Positions 34,429 to 47,407 of a stretch of 64,000 bases of DNA are shown piece by piece. This DNA comes from Tumebacillus algifaecis (lineage in GTDB: Bacteria > Bacillota > Bacilli > Tumebacillales > Tumebacillaceae), in the NCBI RefSeq assembly GCF_002243515.1, contig NZ_CP022657.1:340001-404000 (forward strand), written 5' to 3'. The stretch's first letter is position 1; each line of letters opens with the position of its first letter. Below the pieces are notes generated by a model. The model did not search any database. It saw only the letters and a program-made list of their open reading frames with translations, and had not been told where the DNA came from. Position numbers and translations under genes: made by a program.

Positions 34429-35580
34429 ATGAACAAGATGGAACCCATTCGCGTACTGACGGTATTTGGTACTCGTCCTGAAGCGGTCAAGATGGCTCCG
34501 CTCGTAAAAGCGCTGGAGCGGGCAGGCGAGCAGATTCATTCCCGCGTTTGCGTGACGGCACAACACCGTCAAATGCTCGACCAAGTGCTAGAGCTGTTTG
34601 AGATTACGCCCGACTATGACCTCGATATCATGGAGCCGCGTCAGACGCTGACCGGCGTCACGACCAAGGCGCTGGCCGGTTTGCAGGATGTGATCCAGCA
34701 GGAGAAGCCGCACATCGTGCTCGTCCACGGCGACACGACGACAACTTTTGTTGGTGCCCTGGCCGCCTTTTATCAGCAGGTGGCGATCGGTCACGTCGAG
34801 GCGGGACTGCGCACCAACGACAAATACTCGCCGTTTCCGGAAGAGATGAACCGCCAATTGACCGGGGTGATGGCCGACCTGCATTTTGCGCCGACCGAAC
34901 AGTCGAAGCACAATCTGCTTCAGGAGAGCAAGCCGGAAGCGAAGATCTTCGTCACGGGCAACACCGCGATCGACGCGATGGCGACCACTGTGCGCGACAC
35001 CTATTCCCACCCGATTCTCGATTCGTTGCAACAAAATCAGCGCCTGGTGTTCATGACAGCTCATCGCCGTGAGAACCTCGGGGAGAAGATGGAGAACATC
35101 TTCCGCGCGGTGCGCCGTCTGGTCGAAGAGCATGAGGATTTGGTGGTCGTCTACCCAGTGCATCTCAATCCGGCGGTGCAGGAACCGGCGCGTGCCATCT
35201 TGGGTGGTCATGAGCGGATTCACCTGACCGACCCGATGGACGTGTATGACGGACACAACTTCATGTCCCGTGCCTACCTGATTTTGACCGACTCCGGCGG
35301 CATCCAAGAGGAAGCGCCGTCGCTGGGCGTTCCGGTGCTCGTCCTGCGCGACACCACCGAGCGTCCAGAAGGCATCGCAGCGGGCACCTTGAAGCTGGTA
35401 GGTACCGAAGAAGCGGTGATTTATGAGATGGCGGGCGAACTGCTCACCAACTCCGAGACGCACCGCAGCATGTCGGTTGCAGTCAACCCCTATGGCGACG
35501 GCAAAGCGTCTGAGCGCATCGTGCAAGCGATCCTGCACCACTTTGGGAGCGGGGATAAGCCGGATGAGTTTACCGTCTGA
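34429..35580 (+). CDS. mnaA: UDP-N-acetylglucosamine 2-epimerase (non-hydrolysing)
   Basis: This 383-residue enzyme interconverts UDP-GlcNAc and UDP-ManNAc for teichoic acid linkage units or capsule. FGTRPEAVKMAP at the N-terminus, HGDTTTTF, GHVEAGLRT and LTDSGGIQEEAPSLG are all typical. The symbols mnaA and wecB are used for this family. AAAAGGAGAGCG precedes the ATG at 34429. The upp-epimerase-atpI order also occurs in other Bacilli. No other cell-wall gene is next to it. Confidence 0.95.
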   Translation: MNKMEPIRVLTVFGTRPEAVKMAPLVKALERAGEQIHSRVCVTAQHRQMLDQVLELFEITPDYDLDIMEPRQTLTGVTTKALAGLQDVIQQEKPHIVLVHGDTTTTFVGALAAFYQQVAIGHVEAGLRTNDKYSPFPEEMNRQLTGVMADLHFAPTEQSKHNLLQESKPEAKIFVTGNTAIDAMATTVRDTYSHPILDSLQQNQRLVFMTAHRRENLGEKMENIFRAVRRLVEEHEDLVVVYPVHLNPAVQEPARAILGGHERIHLTDPMDVYDGHNFMSRAYLILTDSGGIQEEAPSLGVPVLVLRDTTERPEGIAAGTLKLVGTEEAVIYEMAGELLTNSETHRSMSVAVNPYGDGKASERIVQAILHHFGSGDKPDEFTV

Positions 35581-35731
35581 GGAACAGAACCCTATCGTAT
35601 GATGCGGCCGCGATTGGACTAGGTATCGACTTCGTTCAAGCAGAGCGGGCGGTGCGACCTCAGTTTGCAGGCTAAGAGGTTCAGCGAGTGAGCGGACCTG
35701 CTGCGTAACGGGCGACCGTCCTTGCCAATGC

Positions 35732-35766
35732 AAAACCACCGAGCCAAGCGGCCCGGTGGTTTTCTT
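35732..35766. terminator. Bidirectional terminator between mnaA and the second TPR regulator
   Basis: AAAACCACCG and CGGTGGTTTT form a 10-bp stem with a 12-base loop and T runs on both strands. The rest of the 35581-35771 gap shows no gene. Confidence 0.8.
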
Positions 35767-35771
35767 TGCGT

Positions 35772-37088
35772 TTATGCGTTTTTCGCGTTCGTCCGCAGGA
35801 TCACACCAAGGCTTTCATATCCGGCCAGCGCTTCTCCGAAAAGCTGTGTCGCCATGTTCTGATCGCCCGCTTTGGCACAGATGCGGCCCAACTTGACGAG
35901 GATGTCCGGCGTGCGCGTCTCTACCGAATGGCTGCGCGCGAGAGTCAAACTTTCTTCCAGCGCCTGACGTCCAGCCGCTTCATCGCCTAAGAAGCAGGAG
36001 ATCTGATAGGACAGAGCGAGCGCTCGAGCACGGTCTACTTCGGCCGACGGGATGTCGAGGTTGCGAAGCGCATCTTGCAGGCGGCTTTGCGCTTTCAACA
36101 CCTCGCCCGCTTCGAGTAGCGCTTCGACATGATCGAGCATCGTCGGGAGCAGGGATGCATCACCAAGCTTTTGTTTTTGCTCGATCGCCAGCTCGAAATG
36201 CAAGTTGGCCTGCCCGTGGTCGCCCGTCTTCACGTACAGTTCGGCCAAGTTGCGTTCCGCTTCCGACAGTTCATGCTGTGTCTCCAACTGGCGGGAGATG
36301 CGCATCGCTTCTTGAAACAGCTCGAGCGCCTTGTCATACTGCTCCTGCTCGCGGTAGGTCGCTCCGAGCATGATCAGGGACTCGGCATACGCCTCCAGAT
36401 TGTTCATCCGCGAGACGAGGCTCGTCGCTTTTTCAGCATAGTCGAGGGCAAGGTCATATTTGCCCATCTTGTGATACGATTGCGATAACAAGGAGAGAAT
36501 CTTGCGGCTCAACTCATCATCCATCGCCTCTTGCGTGGCATGGTCAGCCTGTTTTAGGTAATCGAGCGCCTGCGCATAAAAGGACTGACGAAACGAGACC
36601 TGCGCAAATTGAAAATAGATGCTCGGCAACCATTCGTGATGTCCGGACATATGTGCGGCCGACTGCGCTTCAAACAGGTATTCGTTGGCGCGATGATACT
36701 CTTCTTGTGTTAAGGCGATGCGCGAAAGCAGCAGAGCTGACTGCGCGATATAATGATGCAAGCGCAGCTCTTTCGCGTCATTCATGATCTCTTCAGCAAA
36801 ACGAGTCGCCATCGAATAGCGCTTGCGATGTAAAAGAGCTTCCGATTCGGCGAGCAGCGTCTTGGCGCGACGGCCGAGCGTCTCTTCCGGCGTTTCTTTA
36901 AAATAGCTGTACGGCGTTTGCAACTGCTCGGCGAGATAGCGCAGCAAGTCTTCCGATGGAACTTGTAGATCACGCTCGACAAGGCTAAGCGTTGCAGGTG
37001 AGATCGTCTCCCCGGCGATGTCCTTCAAGGTGAGGTCCAATTCTTTACGTTTTAAGCGCAGTTTTTGCCCGAGGGTCAAATATTGCAT
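35772..37088 (-). CDS. Second HTH-TPR regulator, no peptide gene seen
   Basis: This 438-residue protein repeats the architecture of the 14.9-16.2 kb regulator: an XRE helix-turn-helix at residues 5-62 (GQKLRLKRKELDLTLKDIAG) and then TPR-like helix pairs to the end. Sequence identity between the two is low outside the fold. TAGGAGAAGCGATT precedes the ATG at 37088. It is divergent from the thiolase gene, with a 229-base shared promoter gap. I searched 35581-35771 and 37089-37317 for a small exported peptide and saw none, so it may be a non-peptide regulator. Confidence 0.85.
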   Translation of the reverse strand: MQYLTLGQKLRLKRKELDLTLKDIAGETISPATLSLVERDLQVPSEDLLRYLAEQLQTPYSYFKETPEETLGRRAKTLLAESEALLHRKRYSMATRFAEEIMNDAKELRLHHYIAQSALLLSRIALTQEEYHRANEYLFEAQSAAHMSGHHEWLPSIYFQFAQVSFRQSFYAQALDYLKQADHATQEAMDDELSRKILSLLSQSYHKMGKYDLALDYAEKATSLVSRMNNLEAYAESLIMLGATYREQEQYDKALELFQEAMRISRQLETQHELSEAERNLAELYVKTGDHGQANLHFELAIEQKQKLGDASLLPTMLDHVEALLEAGEVLKAQSRLQDALRNLDIPSAEVDRARALALSYQISCFLGDEAAGRQALEESLTLARSHSVETRTPDILVKLGRICAKAGDQNMATQLFGEALAGYESLGVILRTNAKNA

Positions 37089-37317
37089 AATCGCTTCTCC
37101 TATTCCAAGGACGAATTCCTAAAATGCATGTTGTTGATGATAATTTACCATGCCATGAACCCAAGTGAAAAGAGGCCAAATGCAATTCACAGCAGTTAAA
37201 AATGACCTGAAGATCGCGTGTAGGAATCCTTGTGCAGGGAAAAGTAGCAAAGACGAGAATATAATAGTCTGAATCTGATTTTTGGATAAGTGTTGTTTTC
37301 GAAAGGAGTTTACTTAC

Positions 37318-38502
37318 ATGGCAAATCGAGATGCAGTGATTGTAAGCGCTGTCCGTACAGCGATCGGTAACTTTCAAGGAGCGCTCGCAGGCATTCCAGC
37401 TCCGGAACTGGGCGCTGTCGTCCTGACCGCAGCGCTTGAACGCGCAGGGGTGTCGGCAGATTTGGTCGAAGAAGTCATCCTCGGCAACGTCCTACAAGCG
37501 GGGCTTGGGCAAAACCCGGCTCGTCAAGCGGCAATCAAAGCGGGCTTGCCGAACACGATCGCCTCGATGACGATCAACAAAGTGTGCGGCTCCGGTCTGA
37601 AAGCGGTCATGCTGGCGGCGCAAGCGATCAAAGCGGGCGATGCGGATGTCATTCTCGCAGGCGGTTTTGAAAATATGTCTCGCGCACCATATTTATTGGA
37701 AGGCGCTCGCACCGGCTACCGCATGGGTGACCAAAAAGTGACCGACATCATGATCCGCGACGGCCTGTGGTGCGCATTTGACGACACCCACATGGGCATC
37801 ACCGCAGAAAACGTGGCGGAGCGCTACGGCCTGACCCGTGAGGAGCAGGACGAGTTCGCCGCCTGGTCGCAGCAAAAAGCGGAAGCAGCACTGGCTTCTG
37901 ACCGCTTCAAAGATGAGATCGTTCCCGTCCAGATCCCGCAGCGCAAAGGCGACCCGATCGTATTTGACAAAGACGAATTTCCGCGTGCTGGCACCACTGC
38001 CGCATCGCTTGGCAAGCTTCGTCCGGCCTTCAAAAAAGAGGGCACCGTCACCGCAGGCAACGCATCGGGCATCAACGACGGCGCAGCTGCCGTGCTCGTC
38101 ATGTCCCGTGAAAAAGCGGAAGCGCTCGGCCTGAAGATTCTGGGGACGGTCACCGCTTACGCATCGGCAGGTCTCGATCCGAACGTGATGGGTCTCGGCC
38201 CGATCTATGCGACCAAAAAAGTATTGGATCGCGCAGGTCTCTCCATCGGCGACATCGACCTGATCGAAGCGAACGAAGCGTTTGCCGCACAGTCGCTCGC
38301 AGTCGGACGCGACCTCGAGATTCCGCGTGAAAAGCTGAACGTCAACGGCGGTGCGATCGCGCTCGGCCACCCGATCGGTGCATCGGGTACCCGCGTCCTC
38401 GTCTCGCTGATTCACGAGATGGAGAAGCAAGAGGCAAAACGCGGTTTGGCGACGCTGTGCATCGGCGGCGGCCAAGGCGTTGCCCTTGTCATCGAACGCT
38501 AG
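37318..38502 (+). CDS. Acetyl-CoA C-acetyltransferase (thiolase)
   Basis: This 394-residue thiolase condenses two acetyl-CoA or cleaves acetoacetyl-CoA. [10 protein letters not shown] holds the acylated cysteine near residue 88, and [14 protein letters not shown] and CIGGGQG hold the catalytic histidine and cysteine. The length and motifs fit biosynthetic acetoacetyl-CoA thiolases. AAAGGAGTTTACTTAC precedes the ATG at 37318. It could consume the acetoacetate branch fed by kal-kce, but that gene pair is 33 kb away. Confidence 0.92.
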   Translation: MANRDAVIVSAVRTAIGNFQGALAGIPAPELGAVVLTAALERAGVSADLVEEVILGNVLQAGLGQNPARQAAIKAGLPNTIASMTINKVCGSGLKAVMLAAQAIKAGDADVILAGGFENMSRAPYLLEGARTGYRMGDQKVTDIMIRDGLWCAFDDTHMGITAENVAERYGLTREEQDEFAAWSQQKAEAALASDRFKDEIVPVQIPQRKGDPIVFDKDEFPRAGTTAASLGKLRPAFKKEGTVTAGNASGINDGAAAVLVMSREKAEALGLKILGTVTAYASAGLDPNVMGLGPIYATKKVLDRAGLSIGDIDLIEANEAFAAQSLAVGRDLEIPREKLNVNGGAIALGHPIGASGTRVLVSLIHEMEKQEAKRGLATLCIGGGQGVALVIER

Positions 38503-38600
38503 ACAAATCGCGTGGATGGCGACTTTTAACAACTTTTTGTCGGTTTTATGAACGCAAGATAAAACTACCGAAGTGATCGACTACAGCCTCCCCGGTTTCA

Positions 38601-38630
38601 TTGACAAGCAAAGGGCGGATGTAGTAGTAT
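38601..38630 (+). promoter_or_regulatory. Promoter of the atp operon
   Basis: A perfect TTGACA (38601-38606) and TAGTAT (38625-38630) are 18 bases apart. The long leader that follows carries a large stem-loop. Confidence 0.65.
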
Positions 38631-38707
38631 GGTCTCTGGGTTGGCGTTTCATACTAGGGACTACTGTCTCAACTAGTGAAACTTTCCATACTCAGAGGCC
38701 ATTTTTG
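38631..38707 (+). other. Stem-loop in the atp leader, attenuator-like
   Basis: GGTCTCTG (38631-38638) pairs with CAGAGGCC (38693-38700) with one G-T pair. Inside it GTTTCATACTAG pairs with CTAGTGAAAC, with a two-base bulge. The stem is followed directly by ATTTTTG. The shape is that of an attenuator or partial terminator at the start of the transcript. No competing antiterminator was identified by eye. Confidence 0.5.
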
Positions 38708-38788
38708 TGGACTTTCATACATAAATACACCGCCTCGAGGCCAACGTATCTAAGGGTACTAGGTTGAGGTAAAGATGGGAGTCTCGAA

Positions 38789-39175
38789 ATGAACGAATTT
38801 CAGCGATTAGCCAAAAGAACAGTCAAGTACACGCTGATCATTACGCTTATTTTTGCGGCACTCTGGGCCCTGTTGCCAAGCTTTAAATCGATCTTTGCCG
38901 GCCTAACCATTGGGTCGGCAGTTAGTTTGTACTTCGCTGTAAGCGCTTCGAAACAGACGGAGATGGCGGCCGATGTCGCCCTGCGCAATGTGAAAAAGCG
39001 TCCGAGCGCCGTCATGATGTATCGCATGGTGATGATCCTCGGCGCGGTGTTGCTCGCTCAAGCGCTAGAACCCAGAATCGGGTATGTTAGCCTTCCTGGA
39101 ATGTTGATAGGCTTCTTCGTTTATCAACTCGTCATCTTGGCAGGCTTCCTATACAACAAACTCAAAACTTCATAA
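38789..39175 (+). CDS. atpI: ATP synthase subunit I
   Basis: This 128-residue protein has four hydrophobic segments (about residues 13-33, 36-53, 76-92, 98-121), typical of AtpI. It is a non-stoichiometric assembly factor for the c-ring and is often the first atp gene. The sequence itself is poorly conserved, so the call depends on size, topology and position before atpB. Confidence 0.88.
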   Translation: MNEFQRLAKRTVKYTLIITLIFAALWALLPSFKSIFAGLTIGSAVSLYFAVSASKQTEMAADVALRNVKKRPSAVMMYRMVMILGAVLLAQALEPRIGYVSLPGMLIGFFVYQLVILAGFLYNKLKTS

Positions 39176-39212
39176 TGAACCATCACGCTATTTGGAAGGG
39201 GTGAAATTTGGA

Positions 39213-39980
39213 ATGAATCACTTATTTCCTACCCTCGGAGAAGGGTTGTGGGCGATCAACTTGACCGCAATCGGGACGAGCGTGCTCGCTGCTTTGGTCG
39301 TGTTGCTGCTGGCGCGTCTGGCCGTTGCGAACGTCAATGTACGCCGACCGCGCGGCATCCAGAACTTCTTCGAGTGGGTGGTTGACTTCATCACGGGCTT
39401 GGCGAAGGATACGATCGGTGATCGTGCGATGACTTATGTTCCGCTCGCGTTCACTTTGATCATCTATCTCTTCGTTGCGAACCAGATGGGTCTGATCACC
39501 AACGTCGTCACGCTTGTGCATGAACCGACTTTAGGTGTCTCCCAAGGCATGCTCGATGAGCACGGCGGAGAAGGACATATCGCTTGGTTTATGTCTCCGA
39601 CCGCGAACCTGAGCGTCGCGATGGCGATGTCGATCGGGATCGTCGGCATGACGCACTTCATCGGTCTGCGCAACCCGCGCCAATACTTCAAGCACTACTT
39701 CGAACCGAACCCGGCCTTCTTCATCCTTCACCTGATCGATGAATTGGCGAAGTTCCTGACGCTCGGTCTGCGTCTGTACGGGAACATCTTCGCGGGCGAG
39801 GTCCTGATCGCCATCTTGCTCGGTATCCCGCTCTTGTTCGGGGTCATCCCGCTCGGTGGCATCCCGATGATCGTCTGGATCGCGTACTCGATCTTCGTAG
39901 GTACGATTCAAGCGTTCGTCTTCACCGTTTTGACCTTGGTTTACATCTCGCAAAAATTGCCGCACAACGAAGCTCATTAA
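39213..39980 (+). CDS. atpB: ATP synthase subunit a
   Basis: This 255-residue subunit forms the proton half-channels next to the c-ring. The helix-4 segment LRLYGNIFAGE contains the essential arginine. Other helices and the ANLSVAMAMS block match AtpB. The ATG at 39213 follows GGAAGGGGTGAAAT; the frame start at 39192 would overlap that ribosome binding site. Confidence 0.96.
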   Translation: MNHLFPTLGEGLWAINLTAIGTSVLAALVVLLLARLAVANVNVRRPRGIQNFFEWVVDFITGLAKDTIGDRAMTYVPLAFTLIIYLFVANQMGLITNVVTLVHEPTLGVSQGMLDEHGGEGHIAWFMSPTANLSVAMAMSIGIVGMTHFIGLRNPRQYFKHYFEPNPAFFILHLIDELAKFLTLGLRLYGNIFAGEVLIAILLGIPLLFGVIPLGGIPMIVWIAYSIFVGTIQAFVFTVLTLVYISQKLPHNEAH

Positions 39981-40059
39981 GACTTGTGGTTCGGCAAGCA
40001 AATCGCAACACCATGTAACACCCTTTCAATCACAATAAAATCGTATCTCTCAACCTTAA

Positions 40060-40287
<228 letters not shown>

Positions 40288-40372
40288 ACCATTCCGGACG
40301 ACCAGCAGGATGGCGAGGTACAGATTTATCGCCTCCGCCTTCCTTTTGTCCACCCGAAAGGAGTGAATTTCA

Positions 40373-40858
40373 ATGGAATTGCAACTGGGAACCATGCTTG
40401 TGCAGTTAGGGGTATTCGTTGTCCTCTTCCTGTTGCTGCGCAAGTACGCATTTGGTCCTCTCATGCGCGTCATGAACGAGCGCGCTCAATATATCGAGAA
40501 TCAAATCACAACGGCCGAGAAGAACCGTGAAGAAGCAGACCGTCTCGCTTCGGAGCATCGCGCTTCGATCGAAAAAGCGAAACAAGACGCACACGACCTC
40601 ATGGAGAATGCACGCCGTACGGGTGAGAAGCAAGCTGCAGACATCATCGCAGCTGCGGAAACCGAAGCTCGTCGTCTGAAAACAGAAGCAGTTGCTGACA
40701 TCAACCGTGAAAAAGAGCTGGCGATCGCCGAACTGCGTGAGCAAGTGGGCAGCCTCTCCGTTCTTCTCGCGGGCAAGATCGTAAGCAAGGAGCTGAACGA
40801 AGACGGCCACAAGGCTCTCTTTGAAGAAGCAGTTAAAGAAATGGGTGTTCGTGTATGA
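40373..40858 (+). CDS. atpF: ATP synthase subunit b
   Basis: This 161-residue peripheral stalk subunit has one N-terminal helix (about residues 8-26) and then a long charged coiled coil ending in a delta-binding tail. GAAAGGAGTGAATTTCA precedes the ATG. The last four bases overlap atpH (ATGA), so the two stalk subunits are translated together. Confidence 0.96.
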   Translation: MELQLGTMLVQLGVFVVLFLLLRKYAFGPLMRVMNERAQYIENQITTAEKNREEADRLASEHRASIEKAKQDAHDLMENARRTGEKQAADIIAAAETEARRLKTEAVADINREKELAIAELREQVGSLSVLLAGKIVSKELNEDGHKALFEEAVKEMGVRV

Positions 40859-41388
40859 AGAACACCGTAGTTGCCAAGCGTTACGCTGAAGCTCTGTACA
40901 GTGTTGCAAGCGAGCGCAGTCAAGCAGATTCGGTCGAACAAGAGTTGGCTGCGATCCTTGATGTTTTTCACTCTCATCCGGAGCTCACGAACATCCTAGA
41001 GCACCCGGGCATCTCGATCGATGCGAAGAAGAAGCAGGTTACTGAACTGTTCAAAGGCCGCGTTTCTGACCTGGTTTTGAACTTCCTCAACCTGCTGTTC
41101 GACAGCCGTCGTCAAGATGTGCTCGATGAGGTGTTCGCAACATACGTCGAATTGGCGAATGCTGTGAAAGGCCGCATCAAAGGGGAAGTAGAATCGGCAG
41201 TTCCGCTCTCGGAAAGTGAGCTGAACACGCTGAAAACCAAGCTTGGCGCTGACGGCCAGCAGGTGGAATTTACGACAAAGGTCAACCCGGAACTGATCGG
41301 CGGCCTGCGCGTGCGGATCGGGGACCGTGTCTTCGACTACTCCGTAACCAGCCAGCTCAACCGTTTTCGTCAAACTCTCAAATACTAG
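40855..41388 (+). CDS. atpH: ATP synthase subunit delta
   Basis: This 177-residue protein joins the b stalk to the alpha subunits. The N-terminal helical bundle starts VAKRYAEALYSVA, and the C-terminus carries the conserved INPELIGG-like VNPELIGGLRVRIGDRVFD block. The start overlaps atpF by 4 bases. Confidence 0.96.
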   Translation: MKNTVVAKRYAEALYSVASERSQADSVEQELAAILDVFHSHPELTNILEHPGISIDAKKKQVTELFKGRVSDLVLNFLNLLFDSRRQDVLDEVFATYVELANAVKGRIKGEVESAVPLSESELNTLKTKLGADGQQVEFTTKVNPELIGGLRVRIGDRVFDYSVTSQLNRFRQTLKY

Positions 41389-41391
41389 TAA

Positions 41392-42915
<1,524 letters not shown>

Positions 42916-42965
42916 TCCAGCTTGTCGTCTAGCATAACCATTTCATCTGGTAAGGTGGTGGAATC

Positions 42966-45274
<2,309 letters not shown>

Positions 45275-45305
45275 AGCTCCATCTTGGGCTTAGGAGGAAA
45301 CCGAT

Positions 45306-45716
45306 ATGAACAAAATGCCTATCGAAATCGTCACTCCTGAACGCAAGGTGTACGCAAATGAGGCAAACCTGATCATCGCGCGCGGCGGCGACGGCGACCT
45401 TGGCATCATGGCCGGGCATACGCCTGTTGTCACCACCTTGAAGATCAGCTCCCTCCGCGTGAAAACAGATCAGGGGGAAGATGTGATCTCCGTCGCCGGT
45501 GGCTTCTTAGAAGTCAAACCGGGGCAGGTATCTGTGCTCGCTGAATCGGCAGAGCTGCCTGAGGAGATCGACATCGACCGTGCAACGCGTGCCAAAGAGC
45601 GCGCGGAACGCCGTCTGGCGGAACGTGCGGAATCTCTTGACTATGCTCGTGCGGAAATTGCTCTTGAGCGTGCGATCAACCGGATCCGAGTGGCGACTAC
45701 TAAAAACAATCGCTAA
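45306..45716 (+). CDS. atpC: ATP synthase subunit epsilon
   Basis: This 136-residue subunit has an N-terminal beta barrel (EIVTPERKVY, GDLGIMAGHTP) and a C-terminal helical hairpin rich in Arg, Ala and Glu, which in Bacilli can inhibit ATP hydrolysis. TAGGAGGAAACCGAT precedes the ATG. It ends the atp operon before a terminator. Confidence 0.96.
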   Translation: MNKMPIEIVTPERKVYANEANLIIARGGDGDLGIMAGHTPVVTTLKISSLRVKTDQGEDVISVAGGFLEVKPGQVSVLAESAELPEEIDIDRATRAKERAERRLAERAESLDYARAEIALERAINRIRVATTKNNR

Positions 45717-45728
45717 TGGCTTGTAGGT

Positions 45729-45760
45729 GAAGCTCCACACGGTTACGTGTGGAGCTTTGC
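45729..45760 (+). terminator. Intrinsic terminator of the atp operon
   Basis: AAGCTCCACACG and CGTGTGGAGCTT form a 12-bp stem with a 4-base loop, with a modest TTGCTGTTT tail. Confidence 0.75.
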
Positions 45761-45854
45761 TGTTTAATACCCTGTTTTGAGTAAAAACGGGTAGAATTGG
45801 CAAAGGCTAATGGTGCATCTGTTTCTTTACCTGTACTTGCGGTTGAAGCTTGGT

Positions 45855-45883
45855 TTTACATGGCATCCTGACTTTGTTATAAT
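45855..45883 (+). promoter_or_regulatory. Sigma-A promoter of the nuo operon
   Basis: TTTACA and TATAAT are exactly 17 bases apart, 47 bases before nuoA. This suggests the nuo genes are transcribed separately from the atp operon. Confidence 0.75.
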
Positions 45884-45929
45884 GTTGGGGGCAAAACTGT
45901 GAAATCTTTTTGAAGATGGAGGGGCTAGT

Positions 45930-46298
45930 ATGGTCTCGTATTGGAACAGCTACGTATTTATCTCTCTGTTCCTCTTGTTAGGCTTGTTGCTCCCAATCGG
46001 AGCCTTGTGGGTTGCCGGACCGTTGTTGCGTCCGAAAAATCCTACGCCGGAGAAGCTCACGACCTACGAGTCCGGCGTCGAGCCGTTTGGCGAAGCGCAC
46101 GTCCGCTATAACGTCCGCTACTATCTGTTTGCACTTATGTTCGTAGTGTTTGACGTGGAAATTATGTACCTGTATCCATGGGCTGTCTCGTTCGATAGTC
46201 TCGGCTTGTTCGGTCTTGTTGAAATGCTGATCTTCCTCGGCCTTGTAGTCTTGGGGCTTCTCTATGCCTGGAAAAAGAAGGTGTTGGAATGGAAATGA
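45930..46298 (+). CDS. nuoA: NADH-quinone oxidoreductase subunit A
   Basis: This 122-residue subunit has three transmembrane helices and the conserved loop [20 protein letters not shown] with acidic residues close to the quinone site. GATGGAGGGGCTAGT precedes the ATG. It overlaps nuoB by 10 bases. It begins an 11-gene complex I operon that lacks nuoE, nuoF and nuoG. Confidence 0.96.
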   Translation: MVSYWNSYVFISLFLLLGLLLPIGALWVAGPLLRPKNPTPEKLTTYESGVEPFGEAHVRYNVRYYLFALMFVVFDVEIMYLYPWAVSFDSLGLFGLVEMLIFLGLVVLGLLYAWKKKVLEWK

Positions 46299-46834
46299 CA
46301 AAGGACAACAACCAACAGCCTGCTTACATGCAGTTTGAGGGCTTCACGGAAGAGGAGTCCCAAGAGCTGTCCAAGGCGGGCATCATCATCGGCACGTTGG
46401 AACAGATCAAAGGGTGGGCGCGCTCGAACTCGCTGTGGCCGCTTACCTTTGCAACCGCTTGCTGTGGCATTGAAATGATGGGCACCGGTGCGGCTAACTA
46501 CGACCTTGACCGCTTCGGGATTATTTTCCGTGCCTCGCCGCGTCAGGCGGACTGCATCATCATCGCTGGCACGATCACCAAGAAGATGGCTCCGGTCCTG
46601 AAGCGTCTTTACGATCAGATGCCGGAACCGAAGTGGGTGGTCGCGATGGGCTCCTGCGCGACTGCAGGCGGTCCGTACGTTCGCGGTTACTCGGTCGTCA
46701 AAGGTGCAGACCAAGTCATCCCGGTAGACGTCTACATCCCGGGTTGCCCGCCGTCTCCGCCTGCTCTGATTTACGGGCTGAACAAACTCCAGGATAAGAT
46801 CCGTTTGGAAGCCAAAGGGAAGAAGGTGCGATAG
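46289..46834 (+). CDS. nuoB: NADH-quinone oxidoreductase subunit B
   Basis: This 181-residue subunit carries the N2 iron-sulfur cluster, the last before quinone. The four ligands are in ATACCGIEM (two cysteines), GSCATAGG and PGCPPSP. The N-terminal 35 residues are a charged extension. Translation is likely coupled to nuoA. Confidence 0.97.
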   Translation: MEMTKDNNQQPAYMQFEGFTEEESQELSKAGIIIGTLEQIKGWARSNSLWPLTFATACCGIEMMGTGAANYDLDRFGIIFRASPRQADCIIIAGTITKKMAPVLKRLYDQMPEPKWVVAMGSCATAGGPYVRGYSVVKGADQVIPVDVYIPGCPPSPPALIYGLNKLQDKIRLEAKGKKVR

Positions 46835-47392
46835 ATGAGCGAAGAAACCAAAGCGCCTGAAGCGACCAAAGCTGCGGCACCTCAAGCGGCAGAAGAAACG
46901 CCTGAGCCTGTTGACCCGCGCATCGAGTCGGCCACAGCCAAGCTTGAATTGCTCAAAGGCAAGATCACAGCTCAGTTTGGGGCAGATGTGATCGAAGAAG
47001 CGTTTTTGGCGAAATTCCAACCCAGCTTCGTCATCAAAAACGAAAGCTGGCCGGCAGTCGTTGAGTATCTGAAAGTGACGGACGAACTCAGTTTCGTCTA
47101 TCCGGAAGCGATGGCAGGCACCGACCATATGGCCAAAGGCTATTGTGAAGTCTACCTGTACGTGCATTCCTTCGTGCTCGACATGGATGTAGCGCTGAAA
47201 GTGCGTACGCCGCGCGATGAGGCAGCGATCCCTTCGGTCGCGCACATCTTCAGCGGTGTGAACTGGGAAGAACGGGAGATTTTCGACCTTGTCGGCATCA
47301 AATTCCCGGGGCATCCGGACATGCGCAGAATCATGCTTGAAGACCACTGGCAAGGACACCCACTGCGCAAAGATTACGTTGTGATGGACTAG
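46835..47392 (+). CDS. nuoC: NADH-quinone oxidoreductase subunit C
   Basis: This 185-residue protein has the NuoC/30 kDa domain with the signature NWEEREIFDLVGIKFPGHPDM and a C-terminal GHPLRKDY. Ahead of it is a 25-residue Ala-, Glu- and Pro-rich leader (SEETKAPEATKAAAPQAAEE) that is probably disordered. The ATG starts right after the nuoB stop. Confidence 0.95.
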   Translation: MSEETKAPEATKAAAPQAAEETPEPVDPRIESATAKLELLKGKITAQFGADVIEEAFLAKFQPSFVIKNESWPAVVEYLKVTDELSFVYPEAMAGTDHMAKGYCEVYLYVHSFVLDMDVALKVRTPRDEAAIPSVAHIFSGVNWEEREIFDLVGIKFPGHPDMRRIMLEDHWQGHPLRKDYVVMD

Positions 47393-47407
47393 GGGGAAAG
47401 GAAAGCG

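Noticed and set aside
35581-35731. Possible small peptide gene next to the second TPR regulator
   Set aside because: No frame with a ribosome binding site and hydrophobic signal segment is present on either strand.
38573-38767. 64-residue frame in the thiolase-atpI gap
   Set aside because: It contains the atp promoter and the leader hairpin, has no ribosome binding site and shows no domain.
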